The notes under the pieces: generated by a model
What the model saw: the letters and a program-made list of their open reading frames with translations, nothing else
Told to the model about the DNA's origin: nothing
Databases searched by the model: none
Source of the DNA: Triatoma infestans
Lineage: Eukaryota > Arthropoda > Insecta > Hemiptera > Reduviidae
DNA: 64,000 nucleotides
Assembly: GCA_011037195.1 (NCBI GenBank)
Contig: JAAEAF010003542.1
Coordinates: 1 to 64,000, forward strand
Reading direction: 5' to 3'
In this document: in pieces, positions 33,665-42,887 of the stretch
Layout of the letters: every line of letters begins with the position of its first letter
Position numbering within the stretch: position 1 is the first letter of the stretch
Made by a program: the position numbers and the translations under genes

Positions 33665-34333
33665 TTAGTGTAATTGCAAAGCGTTATTCTGTACGTTTGT
33701 CAGTGTGTGTGGCATGTAGAGTCCTGTGGGGAGACTGTCATGTTGTGTTAACATTATGGAACGGTCTGGAATTTTTGTGTGAAGAGTGTATGTGTTGACT
33801 ATGTGTGTGCGTGCTGGAATTATGATTTTATGTCGAGTTGCTAATGTTTCGGGTAATGTTGTGTTTTGAATGGTATTAATTTGTGATGTTGTGTTTTCTG
33901 TTAAGAATGGAATTACTGTTTTATGTAGAATTATGTTCTGGTTTTTAAAATTAATGATTGCTTGAAATTTTGTGAGCAGGTCTCTCCCAATGATCATTTC
34001 AAATTCATTTTTCAGTTGGGACACTATGAATTTACCCTGAATTTTTGTGTTTTCGTCTATTGATAAATGAACGGTTGACAGACCATAGTTGGGGATAATC
34101 TGGTTTGTAATAGACTTTAGAATTATGTTGGATTTTTCGGGCCTCGATTTGACGTGACTGGAATCTATGAGTGAATGCGAAGCGCCTGTGCCGATCAACG
34201 CTTTAATTTTTTTGTTATTAATGTTAAGCATAATTAATAAATTATTTGTGTCGTTGAATGCCGGGATCAATACAGTAGTAGCCGCTTGAGAAAACGGCTG
34301 GGCGCCTACTCGTTTTTTGAATTGAACTAGCAT
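33665..34333 (-). pseudogene. Retroviral-type aspartic protease of gypsy element 1, catalytic Asp lost
   Basis: A 222-codon frame. KIKALIGTGASHSLID is the active-site loop; family members have Asp at the first position of the D-T/S-G motif, here GGC (Gly). EMIIGRDLLTKFQA is the C-terminal IIGRD element that packs against the active site. The Asp-to-Gly change would abolish proteolysis. A long Thr/Ile-rich tail leads to RT. It overlaps the end of gag by about 90 nt in another frame, which suggests Pol was made by frameshifting. Confidence 0.75.
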
Positions 34334-35515
34334 GCCTTTGCTGTGTGCCCACGCTTTTCACATATCTGGCATGTTGGTGGAATCCAGCGGTTTGAATTAT
34401 TGCCCCTGTTATTTTTATTATTATTGCTACCATTATTATTATTATTATTATTAAAACTTTGTTTTTTGAAATAAGGCCTACTTTGCTTGAAGGGACGATA
34501 GTTCGACTGGTATCGAGGCTTTTTGCCAAAATTAGTGCGCGTTTTATTTCGATTTTTGTTCTTACACTCGCGATTCCAATGGTTACCTTCACAGAATTTA
34601 CACGGCGACGGTGGTTCTGAAACTACGTTTCTTTTTCGTCGCGATGTTACTTCTTGGAATTTTTGCTTGCATTCATTGTGCGAGTGCATAGCAGCACAAT
34701 GTTTGCAAGGCGATGGCGGTTTTTGTGTGGATTCTACAGGCATGTCCGTCTTTTTTATTGCAAATATTGAACCTTGCGGTTCTGCGTTTTGAATATCTCT
34801 AAGGGCTGTGGCATAAGCTTGTGCCTCATCCAGGGTTTTAGGAAGTTTTATCTGAACCTGAGCCTTAATTGAATTAGGTAAAGATTTAATGAAGGCGTCT
34901 GTTGTTAATTTATCTACAAGGTTTTGTAAGGTTAGCAGTGGATTCTCTTGTGCTTTAAAGAGCAACGAAGTAAAAATATGTTTAATGCGATCAGAGAACG
35001 ATTCAAGAGTTTCATCGGATTCTGATGTAGGCTGGTTGTAAAAGAACAATGGGCGTTTTTTCTTTTTTGAATCTGTTAATCAGATTTTCTATTGCCGTCT
35101 GATAGGTTAAAGAGACATTATTATTCGCGCATTGATTTTTAAAAGTATCAAAATAAATCTTCGCAGGACCAATCAATTTAAGAATCAAAATTTCTAATTT
35201 GTCCGCATCAGACCATCCCGACAGGACACTATAATTATTGAGTTGGTCGATGAAGCTGGTAACATCACTATTATGCGACCCATCAAATACCGGTAGATTG
35301 TTGATCATTTGAAGATTCCTTATGTTCACGGGATTTGGCATGTTGCATTTGTTCAAAAGATAAGCGATTGCCTCATCGGCAGATGTTTGCTGACTGTCAA
35401 TTGTATAGGTAGCCATATTATTAATTTTCGCTAAGCGTTCTTTCAATACTAATAAATTACCGCCTACTGGGAGATTATGTTTTTTGAGTTCTTTGATGAT
35501 ATCGGCTCTTTTCAT
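34327..35515 (-). pseudogene. Gag of gypsy element 1 with N-terminal SAP-like motif and zinc knuckles
   Basis: Start ATG 35515. Residues 1-32 (RADIIKELKKHNLPVGGN, LVLKERLAKI) match the helix-turn-helix SAP pattern, a DNA/chromatin-binding motif. A capsid-like region follows (FIDQLNNYSVLSGWSDADKL, GPAKIYFDTFKNQC, LTYQTAIENLINRFK), then in a second frame (35049-34327) SFSDRIKHIFTSLL and KLPKTLDEAQAYATAL. There are three Cys-rich knuckles (CKHCAAMHSHNEC, CKFCEGNHWNREC, CQICEKRGHTAKAC) and an Asn-rich stretch from a (TTA)n run at 34431-34453. A single shift at the A-rich run near 35060 separates the two frames. Confidence 0.8.
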
Positions 35516-35676
35516 AAAATGAAAAAAGTCGACAAGATTTGAAATGTAAAAAAAGAATTGATTGTAAAAATGAAATATAAATAAGTAACGAAATAAATAT
35601 ATGTAAATTTGTAAAACTGAAAGAAATTACTTACCTTTATCTTCGAAAATGTTGAAGCTGAAGCGGGATTCTCAAA

Positions 35677-35687
35677 CGCTGCCACCA
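35677..35687 (-). promoter_or_regulatory. Primer-binding site of gypsy element 1
   Basis: Two bases inside the 5' LTR the minus strand reads TGGTGGCAGCG. TGG at this place pairs with a tRNA CCA end. I do not name the tRNA. Confidence 0.6.
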
Positions 35688-35689
35688 AT

Positions 35690-36007
35690 ATAATGGGTTG
35701 TTGAGGAGAGAAATTAGGTTTGATTAAATGAACGAGATATGCTGACACTAATATAATGTAGAAAAGTTTACACTAGCTGCACTGGACTTTATAATGAAAA
35801 TGATAGAATGAATGGTGAGACACGATGCGACGACTGATGTATGGTTGTATGTGATAGATCCCTTTAGATAGATTCCCACTGGCTTATATACACAGGTTCT
35901 CCCACTCTAGCCTGCCTAAGTCAGAGACTAGTCTCTGTTAACCAGAGAGGGTCTCTCTTCTCTCTGCTGTGGTTGCATTCTCTTTGCTGTGGATGGGTGC
36001 TATTACA
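35690..36007 (-). repeat. 5' LTR of gypsy element 1
   Basis: 318 bp, in element sense TGTAATAGCACCC to CCCATTAT. Related to 11129-11457 but with many substitutions and small indels, so the element is not young. Outer flank TTCAT at 36008-36012. Confidence 0.85.
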
Positions 36008-36012
36008 TTCAT

Positions 36013-37015
36013 GTTACCTCGTTGCTGAAAGCTGCAGACACCTGGATCTGTAAGAATAAATAAATGAAATTGGCAAAATAATGAGATAGGCAAAATAATG
36101 AGATTGGCAAAATAATGAGATTGGCTGATCGTAAAGGAACTTCTAATTCGCAACAATTATTACACTTGAGATTCATAGATATCACAGAATTTGAGATTCA
36201 TTTTTTTCAGAAATAGCAACCATTAAACCATCAAATTTCTCAAATGAAAATTACATTAAGCCCTAATTACATTGTAAATCCATTGACATACAAGGGATTT
36301 TTTACCTTTTTTTTTAATTCGATCAACATCTCCTACTTTATTCACAAATTACCATTACTATTACACTTTTTGTTGATACTTTGGCAACAGTAAATTTAAT
36401 TAAAAAGTGGATGGCAAATAACAAATAGTAAATTTATTTATCAAATATATTTAATTCACTTTTTATATTGGTATAATAATACTAGCAGTTCCTCCTTGTT
36501 AACTTAGTGATAATCCAATGATAACATTTCTTGAACTGGCAGTAACAAACTTATACTATTACCTTTAACATAGAAATGAGAATTACCTTAGCTTTTATGA
36601 TACTACAGTTATTAATAAATTTATGTTCAGATGTGCTACTCTTAGATTTTTTTTCTTCCTAGGAGCTTCTACAGCTCACGGTCTGGTGATGGACATTGTT
36701 ACGTTCTCTGTTCTCTGTAATGAGAGAACACTGTCCGGAGGCCGGCATTGCACTGAGAAGGCTCCGGACGCCAATGATCTTAGATGTTGACGCGCCTTTA
36801 ATTAAAAAAAAAAAAAGTTATATATGGTTAAATAAAGCTATAATTATGATTCACTTTTTCTCAGACTTCATAATACTGAACAAAAGTATTATCAAGTAAA
36901 CATTTTGGTCGTCAAGATAGGGGTTCTTACCTAGAAATTATTAGTTATGAACTAATTTTAATTTTACTTAGCACGAGAGAAGAATTTTGTTTTACATATG
37001 TAAAAAATTTATGTT
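36013..37015. other. AT-rich spacer, possible small retroposed fragment
   Basis: Triplicate GATTGGCAAAATAATGA words at 36064-36125 form a short tandem repeat. The part at 36660-36813 is GC-richer (GGAGGCCGGCATTGCACTG) and ends in a 13-base A run (36802-36815), which could be a retroposed RNA or LINE tail; I do not recognise it. The rest holds nothing I can support. Confidence 0.4.
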
Positions 37016-37223
37016 TGTTTAGTGTCTACTTACTACTCATGCAACTATTCAATCTGTTTACAACAAAAGGTTTTAACCATTAAATAAAGTTTTTAAGCAT
37101 TTAAAAACATTTATTTTCCATAAACACCAGTTAATGTTTTTTAGTAAAAAAACCCTTCATTCGCCTCTTATAACCTCCTTCTCCCTCTGCTCTATATTCC
37201 CACTGCTTCCTACATACACTACA
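37016..37223 (-). repeat. 3' LTR of gypsy element 2
   Basis: Element sense starts TGTAGTGTATGTAGGAAGCA. It matches 40290-40481 with a roughly 12-bp length difference near 37110 (AAAACATTTATT). Short LTRs of about 200 bp. Confidence 0.8.
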
Positions 37224-37262
37224 TCTCCCTTCTTTTCAAAAAAAAAAATATTTTATTTATTA

Positions 37263-38844
37263 TTATTTCAAACAGAAGAAACAAATGGTTAAATGTTTCA
37301 TCGCCTGATCATACTCCCGCCCTGTTAATTGATCTAAATCTGCCCTAGGCTTTAATTTAGTCCTATCCCTAAGGTTTCTTCTTTCAACAGTATCCTCTTT
37401 CTCTAATTTAGCCCTATCCGTAAGGCTTCTTGTTCCAGTATCCTTTTCCTCTATCTCCTTAAAATCTTCTTCCCATTTCCGAAAGAAAATTGAATTTCTT
37501 TTGTAATGCACTCCTTCAGGGGACTTTACTGTGATGGCTGAACCATTTTTGAAACTACTGTGTACTTTTGTTCCTCAAAATGAGGATCAAGCTTACTCCC
37601 TTTCTTTTCGTTTTTTTCAACACTTCATCTCCTACTTCGATGTCATTTGGTTTAGACCTTCTCTTTGTATCACTGTATGCTTTTCCTTTAAATTTGTTTA
37701 ATAGGTCTCTATCACTTACTTCTTGCAAAGGCTTCCTAATTGGCATAAAAAATGGTATTTCATCTCTCAGGCGTCTCCCAAAGTATAATTCCGCTGGTGA
37801 AACTCCAGTCACAACATGTGATGTTATCCTATATTGAAATAAATAGTTTCTTAATGCTTCTCTCCACGCTGTGCCTTTATTTTCTGTCTGCGTAATAATT
37901 AAAGTTTTCAATAATTGTTCTGATGTTCTACTTCGCCATTTGCTTGCGGCCAATATGCTGTCGTATGCTTTACTTGTATGTTGTTATCTTGAAAAGAACT
38001 CTGCTGTAAAATGTATCCCATTATCTGCGATAATTGTTTCTGGTAAACCATACGTTGAGAACATTTCTTGTAACATGCTAACTGTTTTGTCAGCGGTAAT
38101 ACTGCTTGTAACCTCCACCTCAACAAACGGCTAAAATAGTCTGCTACTACAAATAAGTAGTGTCCTGATTTTTCTGGACCACAGTAATCTATAGCGACAA
38201 TCTGCCAAGGTCTTTTCGGCAATTTTGTTCTTTTCATGGGATCCGGCAAATTTTTGGTCGCAGTAATTTGTCATCCTTTACAGGTTTTCACTCTTTTTTC
38301 TGCTTGCGAGTCGATGCCTGGCCACCAAACTTTACTTCTCAACTTCTGCTTCATCTTGTAAATACCAGGATGTCCTTCGTGAACAAGATCTAGAACATGC
38401 CTTCTGAGACTTCGAGGAATAACAATTCTGCCACTTAATAAGATTCCATCTATTTCACTCAACTCACCTTCAATGCACTGATATGCTTTATAATTATGAA
38501 CCCAGTTTCCAGTTAAAAGGCTTTTCCTAACCTCTTGGGTTTCCTCATCCTTATTCGACTCTACTTCAATATCTTCAATTGCCAAAGCTTTAGGAGTTGA
38601 AAATTCGACAAGTAAATGGGTTGGTAATTTCTTCTATATGGTTGGTAAATAGGTTTTGGTTGGTCAGATTATGGTTGGTAAATAGTAGGTTTTGGTTGGT
38701 TTGGTTTGGTTGGTTAGGGTCTAAATGTATGTGTACAGTTACATCTTTCAATTTAGATTTTTCTACTTTTTTACATGTAACGTCATTAATATTCAAACCT
38801 AATGTGGGTCGCATAATAGTGATGTTACCTGCTTCATCGACCAA
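37263..38844 (-). pseudogene. Integrase of gypsy element 2
   Basis: At 38585-38271: IVIPRSLRRHVLDLVHEGHP, KMKQKLRSKVWWPGID and KRVKTCKG, an HHCC domain. At 38249-37908: WQIVAIDYCGPEKSGHYLFV (first Asp), ADYFSR, IMGYILQQSSF region (second Asp lost to Gly/Tyr reading), HTTAYWPQANGEVEHQNN (third motif with catalytic Glu in GEVE). At 37953-37555: LRNYLFQYRITSHVVTGVSP and AELYFGRRLRDEIPF, then a basic C-terminus, and 37511-37263 with a KxDLDQLTGREYD-like tail. Frame changes at 38260, 37930 and 37540. A TTGGTTGGTAAATAG-type minisatellite (38628-38715) lies upstream in the same reading. Confidence 0.8.
38620..38720. repeat. GGTTGGTAAATAG minisatellite
   Basis: Repeated GGTTGGT and TTTTGGTTGGT words, with TTGGTTGGTAAATAG at least three times, produce an Asn/Gln/Thr-rich reading on the minus strand. 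It lies at the deletion junction of gypsy element 2. Confidence 0.6.
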
Positions 38845-39022
38845 CTCAATAATATAGTGTCCTGTCGGGATGGTCTGATGCGGACAAATTAGAAATTTTG
38901 ATTCTTAAATTGACTGGTCCCGCAAAGATTTATTTTGATACTTTTAGAAATCAATGCGCGAATAATAATGTCTCTTTAACCTATCAGACGGCAATAGAAA
39001 ATCTGATTAACAGATTCAAAAC
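38838..39022 (+). pseudogene. Reversed fragment of gypsy element 1 gag inside gypsy element 2
   Basis: The plus strand reads ILKLTGPAKIYFDTFRNQ and NNVSLTYQTAIENLINRFK, the same capsid segment that gypsy element 1 encodes on the minus strand at about 35070-35255. Identity at DNA level is very high (CTTCATCGACCAACTCAATA to AACAGATTCAAAA), only a few changes in about 185 bp. Orientation is opposite to the host gypsy element 2 and the piece replaces RT-RNase H sequence. Confidence 0.85.
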
Positions 39023-39577
39023 AGAAAACTCCCAGTTTTTCAGACACATTTTTGCCAAGTATTGGTGCTCCCTTTTCCTTAATTACATATACCTCCTCCG
39101 TTACTTTTGCTATAACATTTAATGATTTAAAGGTGCCGTAAGGATGTAGCTTTATCGCATTTGTATATAAATGCTCTACTTTATCAAATTTGGCTTTTTT
39201 CTTATTAAACATGCAAAAGTCCATTCATCTATTACTGAGCAACTCGCTCCTGAATCTATATCCATTATAAGAGGAATACCTCCAAATAAAGTGGGTATAC
39301 TTACATTATCACCACTCCAATTTTTAATGCTAAAACATGAATGCGGAGTAGATTCTTCACTCTTCTCCAATGTTCTTATCCACGCTTTGCTGGAAATGTG
39401 TTTCCTTTTAGTGTCTTGTTTGCCTTCTTTCTTCATATTAGTTTTACAACACTTGGAAAAATGCCCAATCAACTTGCATTTATTACAAACTTTGTTAATC
39501 GCTAGGCAGTTAGGATCCTTACTAAAATGACCGTAACCTCCACATCGATAACACAAACCATTCTTTTTCCATTGCAC
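39023..39577 (-). pseudogene. Nucleocapsid knuckles and protease of gypsy element 2
   Basis: MQWKKNGLCYRCGGYGHFSK then CNKCKLIGHFSKCC: two CCHC knuckles (39555-39440). The protease active site is LIMDIDSGASCSVIDEWTFA (Asp-Ser-Gly intact), ended by a shift near 39175; a second frame 39224-39030 gives KLHPYGTFKSLNVIAKVTEE and APILGKNVSEKLGV, the C-terminal protease strand. It stops at the alien gag scrap. Confidence 0.75.
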
Positions 39578-39772
39578 GAGAGTATCTTAAGAAGAAATAA
39601 ATATAGAATAGAAATAAATATTCTTACTCGGTGGACCAATGGTTCACTTCTAATTTTAGGGGACTCTTCAGCCATTGTCTGAGTTTGAGTATTTGTTATC
39701 GCCATCTGCTTGGCTACTGTAAGTGCCTGTTTTGTAGAACTCGGAATTTTGCTATAAAATTCTTTTCTCGAT

Positions 39773-40288
39773 CTAAAGAATTGCATGTGCCACACACAAT
39801 TGCTCTTTAACCCTTTCATCATACGTTGACCCAAAGTCACATAAATTAGCTTGCCGTCGTAAACGTGCAACATATTGAGGTACTGTTTCTTCAGGGCTTT
39901 GTTGCATTTCACTGAATATACTATGTTCGTAGAGTGAATTAGTATCGCTCATAAAATGTTTGTTAAATTCCCCAATTAATTTATTATATTTTCTTTTTTG
40001 TAATTCAGCTGTGGTTTCATAGCATACTGCCAAAAAATCTGCTGGAAACGAGTAGTATAGATCTTGTAAAGCCAAACCTCCATAATTTAGTAATTTATGT
40101 TTTATCTTATTATAATCTGTAACTCTTTGAGCAGCTATATAAATTTCGAATGCTCTGTACCAACGTGACCAATCCACACCATCCATATCATCGTTAACCT
40201 TTAATGGGCCTACATTAAATCTGCCATTTTTTTTTTTAAGTTGAATTAAATTAAATCTTGAATTAAAATATTTTTCTCTCGTTGCCAA
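39773..40288 (-). pseudogene. Gag of gypsy element 2
   Basis: MATREKYFNSRFNLIQLKKK at the LTR-proximal end, then WSRWYRAFEIYIAAQRV, KIKHKLLNYGGLALQDLYYS and SPEETVPQYVARLRRQANLC, a retrotransposon gag/capsid pattern of the Mag-like gypsy type. It begins a few codons inside the 5' LTR boundary. A continuation in another frame (39912-39600) leads to the knuckles. Confidence 0.75.
40277..40287 (-). promoter_or_regulatory. Primer-binding site of gypsy element 2
   Basis: Minus strand TGGCAACGAGA, two bases inside the 5' LTR. The complementary tRNA is not identified. Confidence 0.55.
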
Positions 40289-40289
40289 T

Positions 40290-40481
40290 TGTAATGTTCT
40301 ACTTACTACTCATGTAACTATTCAAACTGTTACAACAAAAGGATTTAACCATTAAATAAAGTTTTTAAGCATTTTCCATAACCACCAGTTAATGTTTTTT
40401 AGTAAAAAAACCCTTCATTCCCCTCTTATAACCTCCTTCTCCCGCTGCTCTATATTCCCACTGCTTCCTACATACACTACA
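40290..40481 (-). repeat. 5' LTR of gypsy element 2
   Basis: 192 bp matching 37016-37223; contains ACCCTTCATTC.CCTCTTATA and the TGTAGTGTATG start (element sense). Confidence 0.8.
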
Positions 40482-41415
40482 TAAGCACACAGTTTGTAAC
40501 ATAAGAAGACGATATGTGGTACATATTTTTAAAATAAACATTAGGAAAAAAGAATCGGATAATTTTGGGGAAAGGAAAAAGGATGGTGAAAAGGAACGAA
40601 GGAAAGAAAGAGAGCACCAGGATATGCAACTATTAAAGGAGTGTTCGGAAGAGAGATTGCAGGAATACCAATTCAAGATCATCCACCGGAAGGGAAGACT
40701 CCATGGCAATGCTGACGCTCTTTCAAGACGGCCTTGCAACACGGATTGCAAGCACTGTAGCAAGATAGAACTGAAGGAGCAGGGACAATGCAAAAGAACT
40801 ACGGTCTTACCACTAGAAGAATGGAGCCCTGAAGTGATTAGGGAAGAACAACTTAAAGATAAGGACATCGGACCAGTGCTCAAGATTAAAGAAGATGGGT
40901 CAAGACCGGACTGGAAAGACATTGCACCTAGCAGTCGGGATGTGAAATGCTACTGCGCGCAAAGGGATTCGCTTACCGTTAAAGATGGCGTATTGCTGCG
41001 GATCTGGGAAAGCGCAGATGGCAAAGACAAAAGGAATCAGGTAATTCTACCTGCATCGAAGAGGGAAGAAGTGTTAGCGGAAGTGCACGGAGGCATTACT
41101 GGCGGCCATTTCGGAGTAAAGAAGACATTGGAAAAGTTGAGGCAGCGGTTCTATTGGGTAGGCCACCAAGATGTTGAAGATTGGTGCCGGCGATGCACGG
41201 AATGTGTAGCGAGCAAAGGACCCAGAAGTAGATACCGTGGCGCTATGACAGTACAATGTTGGAGCACCGTTCGAAAGAATAGCTATAGATATAGCCGGCC
41301 CCTTCTCAAAATCTAAGAGGGAAAATCGCTATATACTAGTTGCGGCGGACTACTTTAGCAAGTGGACGGAGGCGTATGCTTTGCCAACCCAGGACGCATC
41401 AGCTGTAGTAAATAC
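40482..41415 (+). pseudogene. Pol fragment (RNase H end and integrase) of a third gypsy element
   Basis: The open frame to 41316 contains FKIIHRKGRLHGNADALSRR (end of RNase H), CNTDCKHCSKIE, LPASKREEVLAEVHGGITGG, HFGVKKTLEKLRQRFYWVGH and DWCRRCTECVASKG (HHCC integrase zinc domain). After a frameshift near 41255 the core begins: IAIDIAGPFSKSKRENRYI (first Asp) and VAADYFSKWTEAYALP. It stops at about 41415 where the palindromic repeat starts. GC content and codon use are clearly different from the AT-rich neighbours, which suggests a distinct element family. No LTR is visible. Confidence 0.8.
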
Positions 41416-41421
41416 ACAGCG

Positions 41422-41577
41422 GACACAATCAACACCTTTGCTGCGACATCGACTAGTGGAGTAGAAAGGAGAGAGCTAAATTTTGCGTATATATAGAGGG
41501 AGCTCGTGCTTCCTCTACTAACAGTTACATCAGCTCTCTCCACTCGTCGTCGTCGCAGCAAAGGTGTTGATTGTGTC
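41422..41577. repeat. Snap-back repeat with TATA-like core
   Basis: A perfect 26-bp inverted repeat (41422-41447 and 41552-41577; begins GACACAATCAACACC) encloses about 104 bp. The interior also pairs imperfectly (GTGGAG...GAGAGAGCT with AGCTCTCTCCAC). At 41488-41496 lies TATATATAG. It truncates the gypsy 3 integrase on its left. It may be a small foldback element or a rearranged LTR. Confidence 0.6.
41488..41496 (+). promoter_or_regulatory. TATA-box-like element
   Basis: TATATATAG, about 30 bp upstream of TAACAGTTACATC (41519-41531), a plausible start region, and about 210 bp upstream of the ATG at 41709. Context is a palindrome, so this may be chance. Confidence 0.3.
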
Positions 41578-41708
41578 TTCCGCCAACCCCTGCCGCCCGT
41601 CCGCCACTTACTTTCATGAAAAGGTATTTAAAGCAGTGTTTAAAGTGTAAACGAAAAATTTATATATTTTTCTCGTTTTTATTCATTAAGATTTAAACTT
41701 TGCATAGC

Positions 41709-42121
41709 ATGTCAAACAAAAGTTGCATTTGTGAGGATACACAAGACTTAGAATGCCCAAAGTGCGCAGCTACAGCTAAAATGCTAAAAGTGCTACAGCT
41801 CCTGCCAAGTATCGGGGACGAGGCAGATGCAACTCCTCCTCCAGTGAAACGACCTCGAGTGGAAATGATGAAACGAGGCCTTTTCGCTCTATGGAGTTTA
41901 CTGAAGGCGGAGTTATTTCTGAGAAACTTGAAGCTAGTTCAGATAGCGGATGGTTTGCAGGAGACATCGATCTGTCTGATGGAGTCTACGAGCCAGACAT
42001 CCGGAATATGGGCGTCTACTGCGAAAGTTTTCCCCAATTCGACGCTCTTGTTCTCATCCGTCCATTCCACAGAGACAAAGGTTTGTTTTTCCTTACCTCC
42101 TGGAATGCTCGTGTTCATTAA
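41709..42121 (+). CDS. Unrecognised protein-coding stretch in two overlapping frames
   Basis: From the ATG at 41709: MSNKSCICEDTQDLECPKCA, a CxC...CxxC N-terminus, then a Lys/Pro/Arg patch (PPVKRPRVE). A second frame open 41780-42121 reads SSSSETTSSGNDETRP then EKLEASSDSGWFAGDIDLSD and FDALVLIRPFHRDKG, which looks more protein-like from about 41840 on. One shift between the frames near 41830 would give a single 130-140-residue acidic protein. GC content is higher than the surroundings. I do not recognise a family; it could be the N-terminal gag part of a retroelement. Confidence 0.4.
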
Positions 42122-42682
42122 CGTTACGGCCTCCGCTTTCTAGACCCTACCGTCACTCCTGATAACCTTGCCCGATTTTGAAGGGCTCTCTCTCATTGCC
42201 ATCCCCTGCCTTCTCATTCACGTCCATTTATTATAAACGGGCCCGATTCATGGACCGAAACCCTTTAGTCATAAGAGGTAAATACAAATATAAAAACAAA
42301 ATAAAATTTAATAAATACTATATACAATATTTACAATGGGCGAAAACCGAATTGGTCCCGCCCTCGCTCTGAAAAGAGCGGTTGGTGCCACCGTACCCCC
42401 TAATATTTACAAGTCTCCCTTCGGCCCGGTCAAATATTGACCAGTTACCGGCCACGGCGGCGTGGACGCAGGAGATCCATCATTGCACTTATTAATGAGA
42501 GCAAAACAAACGCGTTTTGAGCAAATTGATAAATTCGATTTTAAGCGCCTATGCAGCAATTAACATGTATCTGTGAGGGCACGGGGACGTTTTATAAAAT
42601 ATTATTTTTATTAATGATTTTACACAAAATTTAAAATAGGGTTACAATCAGTTGTTGTGGTTGGTTTCGCAGAGCCGGAAAG
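42122..42682. other. GC-richer spacer without recognised gene
   Basis: Contains GGTCAAATATTGACC (42428-42442, a palindrome), GGTTGGTGCCACCGTACCC, and an AT-rich end. It may be the 3' part of the element that carries the unknown ORF. No function assigned. Confidence 0.35.
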
Positions 42683-42724
42683 CATCAGAGATATTTTCCG
42701 TGAAAGCCTGCTTCTTTTTGTGGT

Positions 42725-42754
42725 CATCGACCGGTTTCGGCCATCATCAGGATG
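42725..42754 (-). ncRNA. Degenerate hammerhead-ribozyme-like core (stem II deleted)
   Basis: Minus strand: CATC CTGATGA TGGCC GAAA CCGGTC GATG (42754 to 42725). Conserved CTGATGA and GAAA boxes and stem I are present; stem II is reduced to a few bases, so catalysis is unlikely. Confidence 0.5.
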
Positions 42755-42849
42755 TTTTGTTAAACAGTGTAATAACATAGACTTGCACAGAGCAAATACA
42801 CTTGATACAGTGTATCATGTATATATGTTATTACACTGTTTAATAAAAA

Positions 42850-42887
42850 CATCCTGATGATGGGCGAACGCCCGAAACCGGTCGATG
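42850..42887 (+). ncRNA. Hammerhead ribozyme (type I topology)
   Basis: Parts in order: CATC (stem I 5' strand), CTGATGA (conserved core), T, GGGCGAACGCCC (stem II hairpin), GAAA (conserved core), CCGGTC (stem III of CC/GG plus A-T pair, cleavage expected after C42883), GATG (stem I 3' strand). All invariant hammerhead residues are present; one extra T separates CTGATGA from stem II. A very short loopless stem III is typical of hammerheads in Penelope-like elements and retrozymes, which work best as dimers, and the palindromic setting provides two cores. Self-cleavage is inferred. Confidence 0.65.

Larger units (their letters stand above)
11129..36007 (-). mobile_element. Ty3/gypsy LTR retrotransposon, hugely expanded by nested insertions
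   Basis: Two related LTRs (11129-11457 and 35690-36007) in the same orientation bound the unit, and both outer edges carry TTCAT (11124-11128; 36008-36012), a 5-bp target duplication. On the minus strand the order is 5' LTR, primer-binding site, gag (SAP and zinc knuckles), protease, RT, RNase H, integrase, non-coding 3' region, polypurine tract, 3' LTR; RT-RH-IN order identifies Ty3/gypsy. Removing the LINE at 17663-33069 and the LINE at 15625-16666 leaves about 8.4 kb. LTRs differ at many positions and all frames are broken, so the insertion is old. Confidence 0.9.
37016..40481 (-). mobile_element. Ty3/gypsy element 2, RT and RNase H deleted
   Basis: LTRs lie at 37016-37223 and 40290-40481 in the same orientation. 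Internal order on the minus strand: gag, two CCHC knuckles, protease, then a junction carrying an alien 185-bp gag scrap, then integrase. RT and RNase H are missing. The polypurine tract GAAGGGAGA sits inside the 3' LTR (37224-37235) and a PBS-like TGGCAACGAGA lies at 40277-40287. Flanks (ATGTT left, TAAGC right) do not match, so no target duplication is visible, compatible with rearrangement. Confidence 0.8.

Noticed and set aside
40389..40922. 177-codon minus-strand Ser/Leu-rich frame
   Set aside because: Antisense shadow of the gypsy 3 integrase frame and the LTR of gypsy 2.
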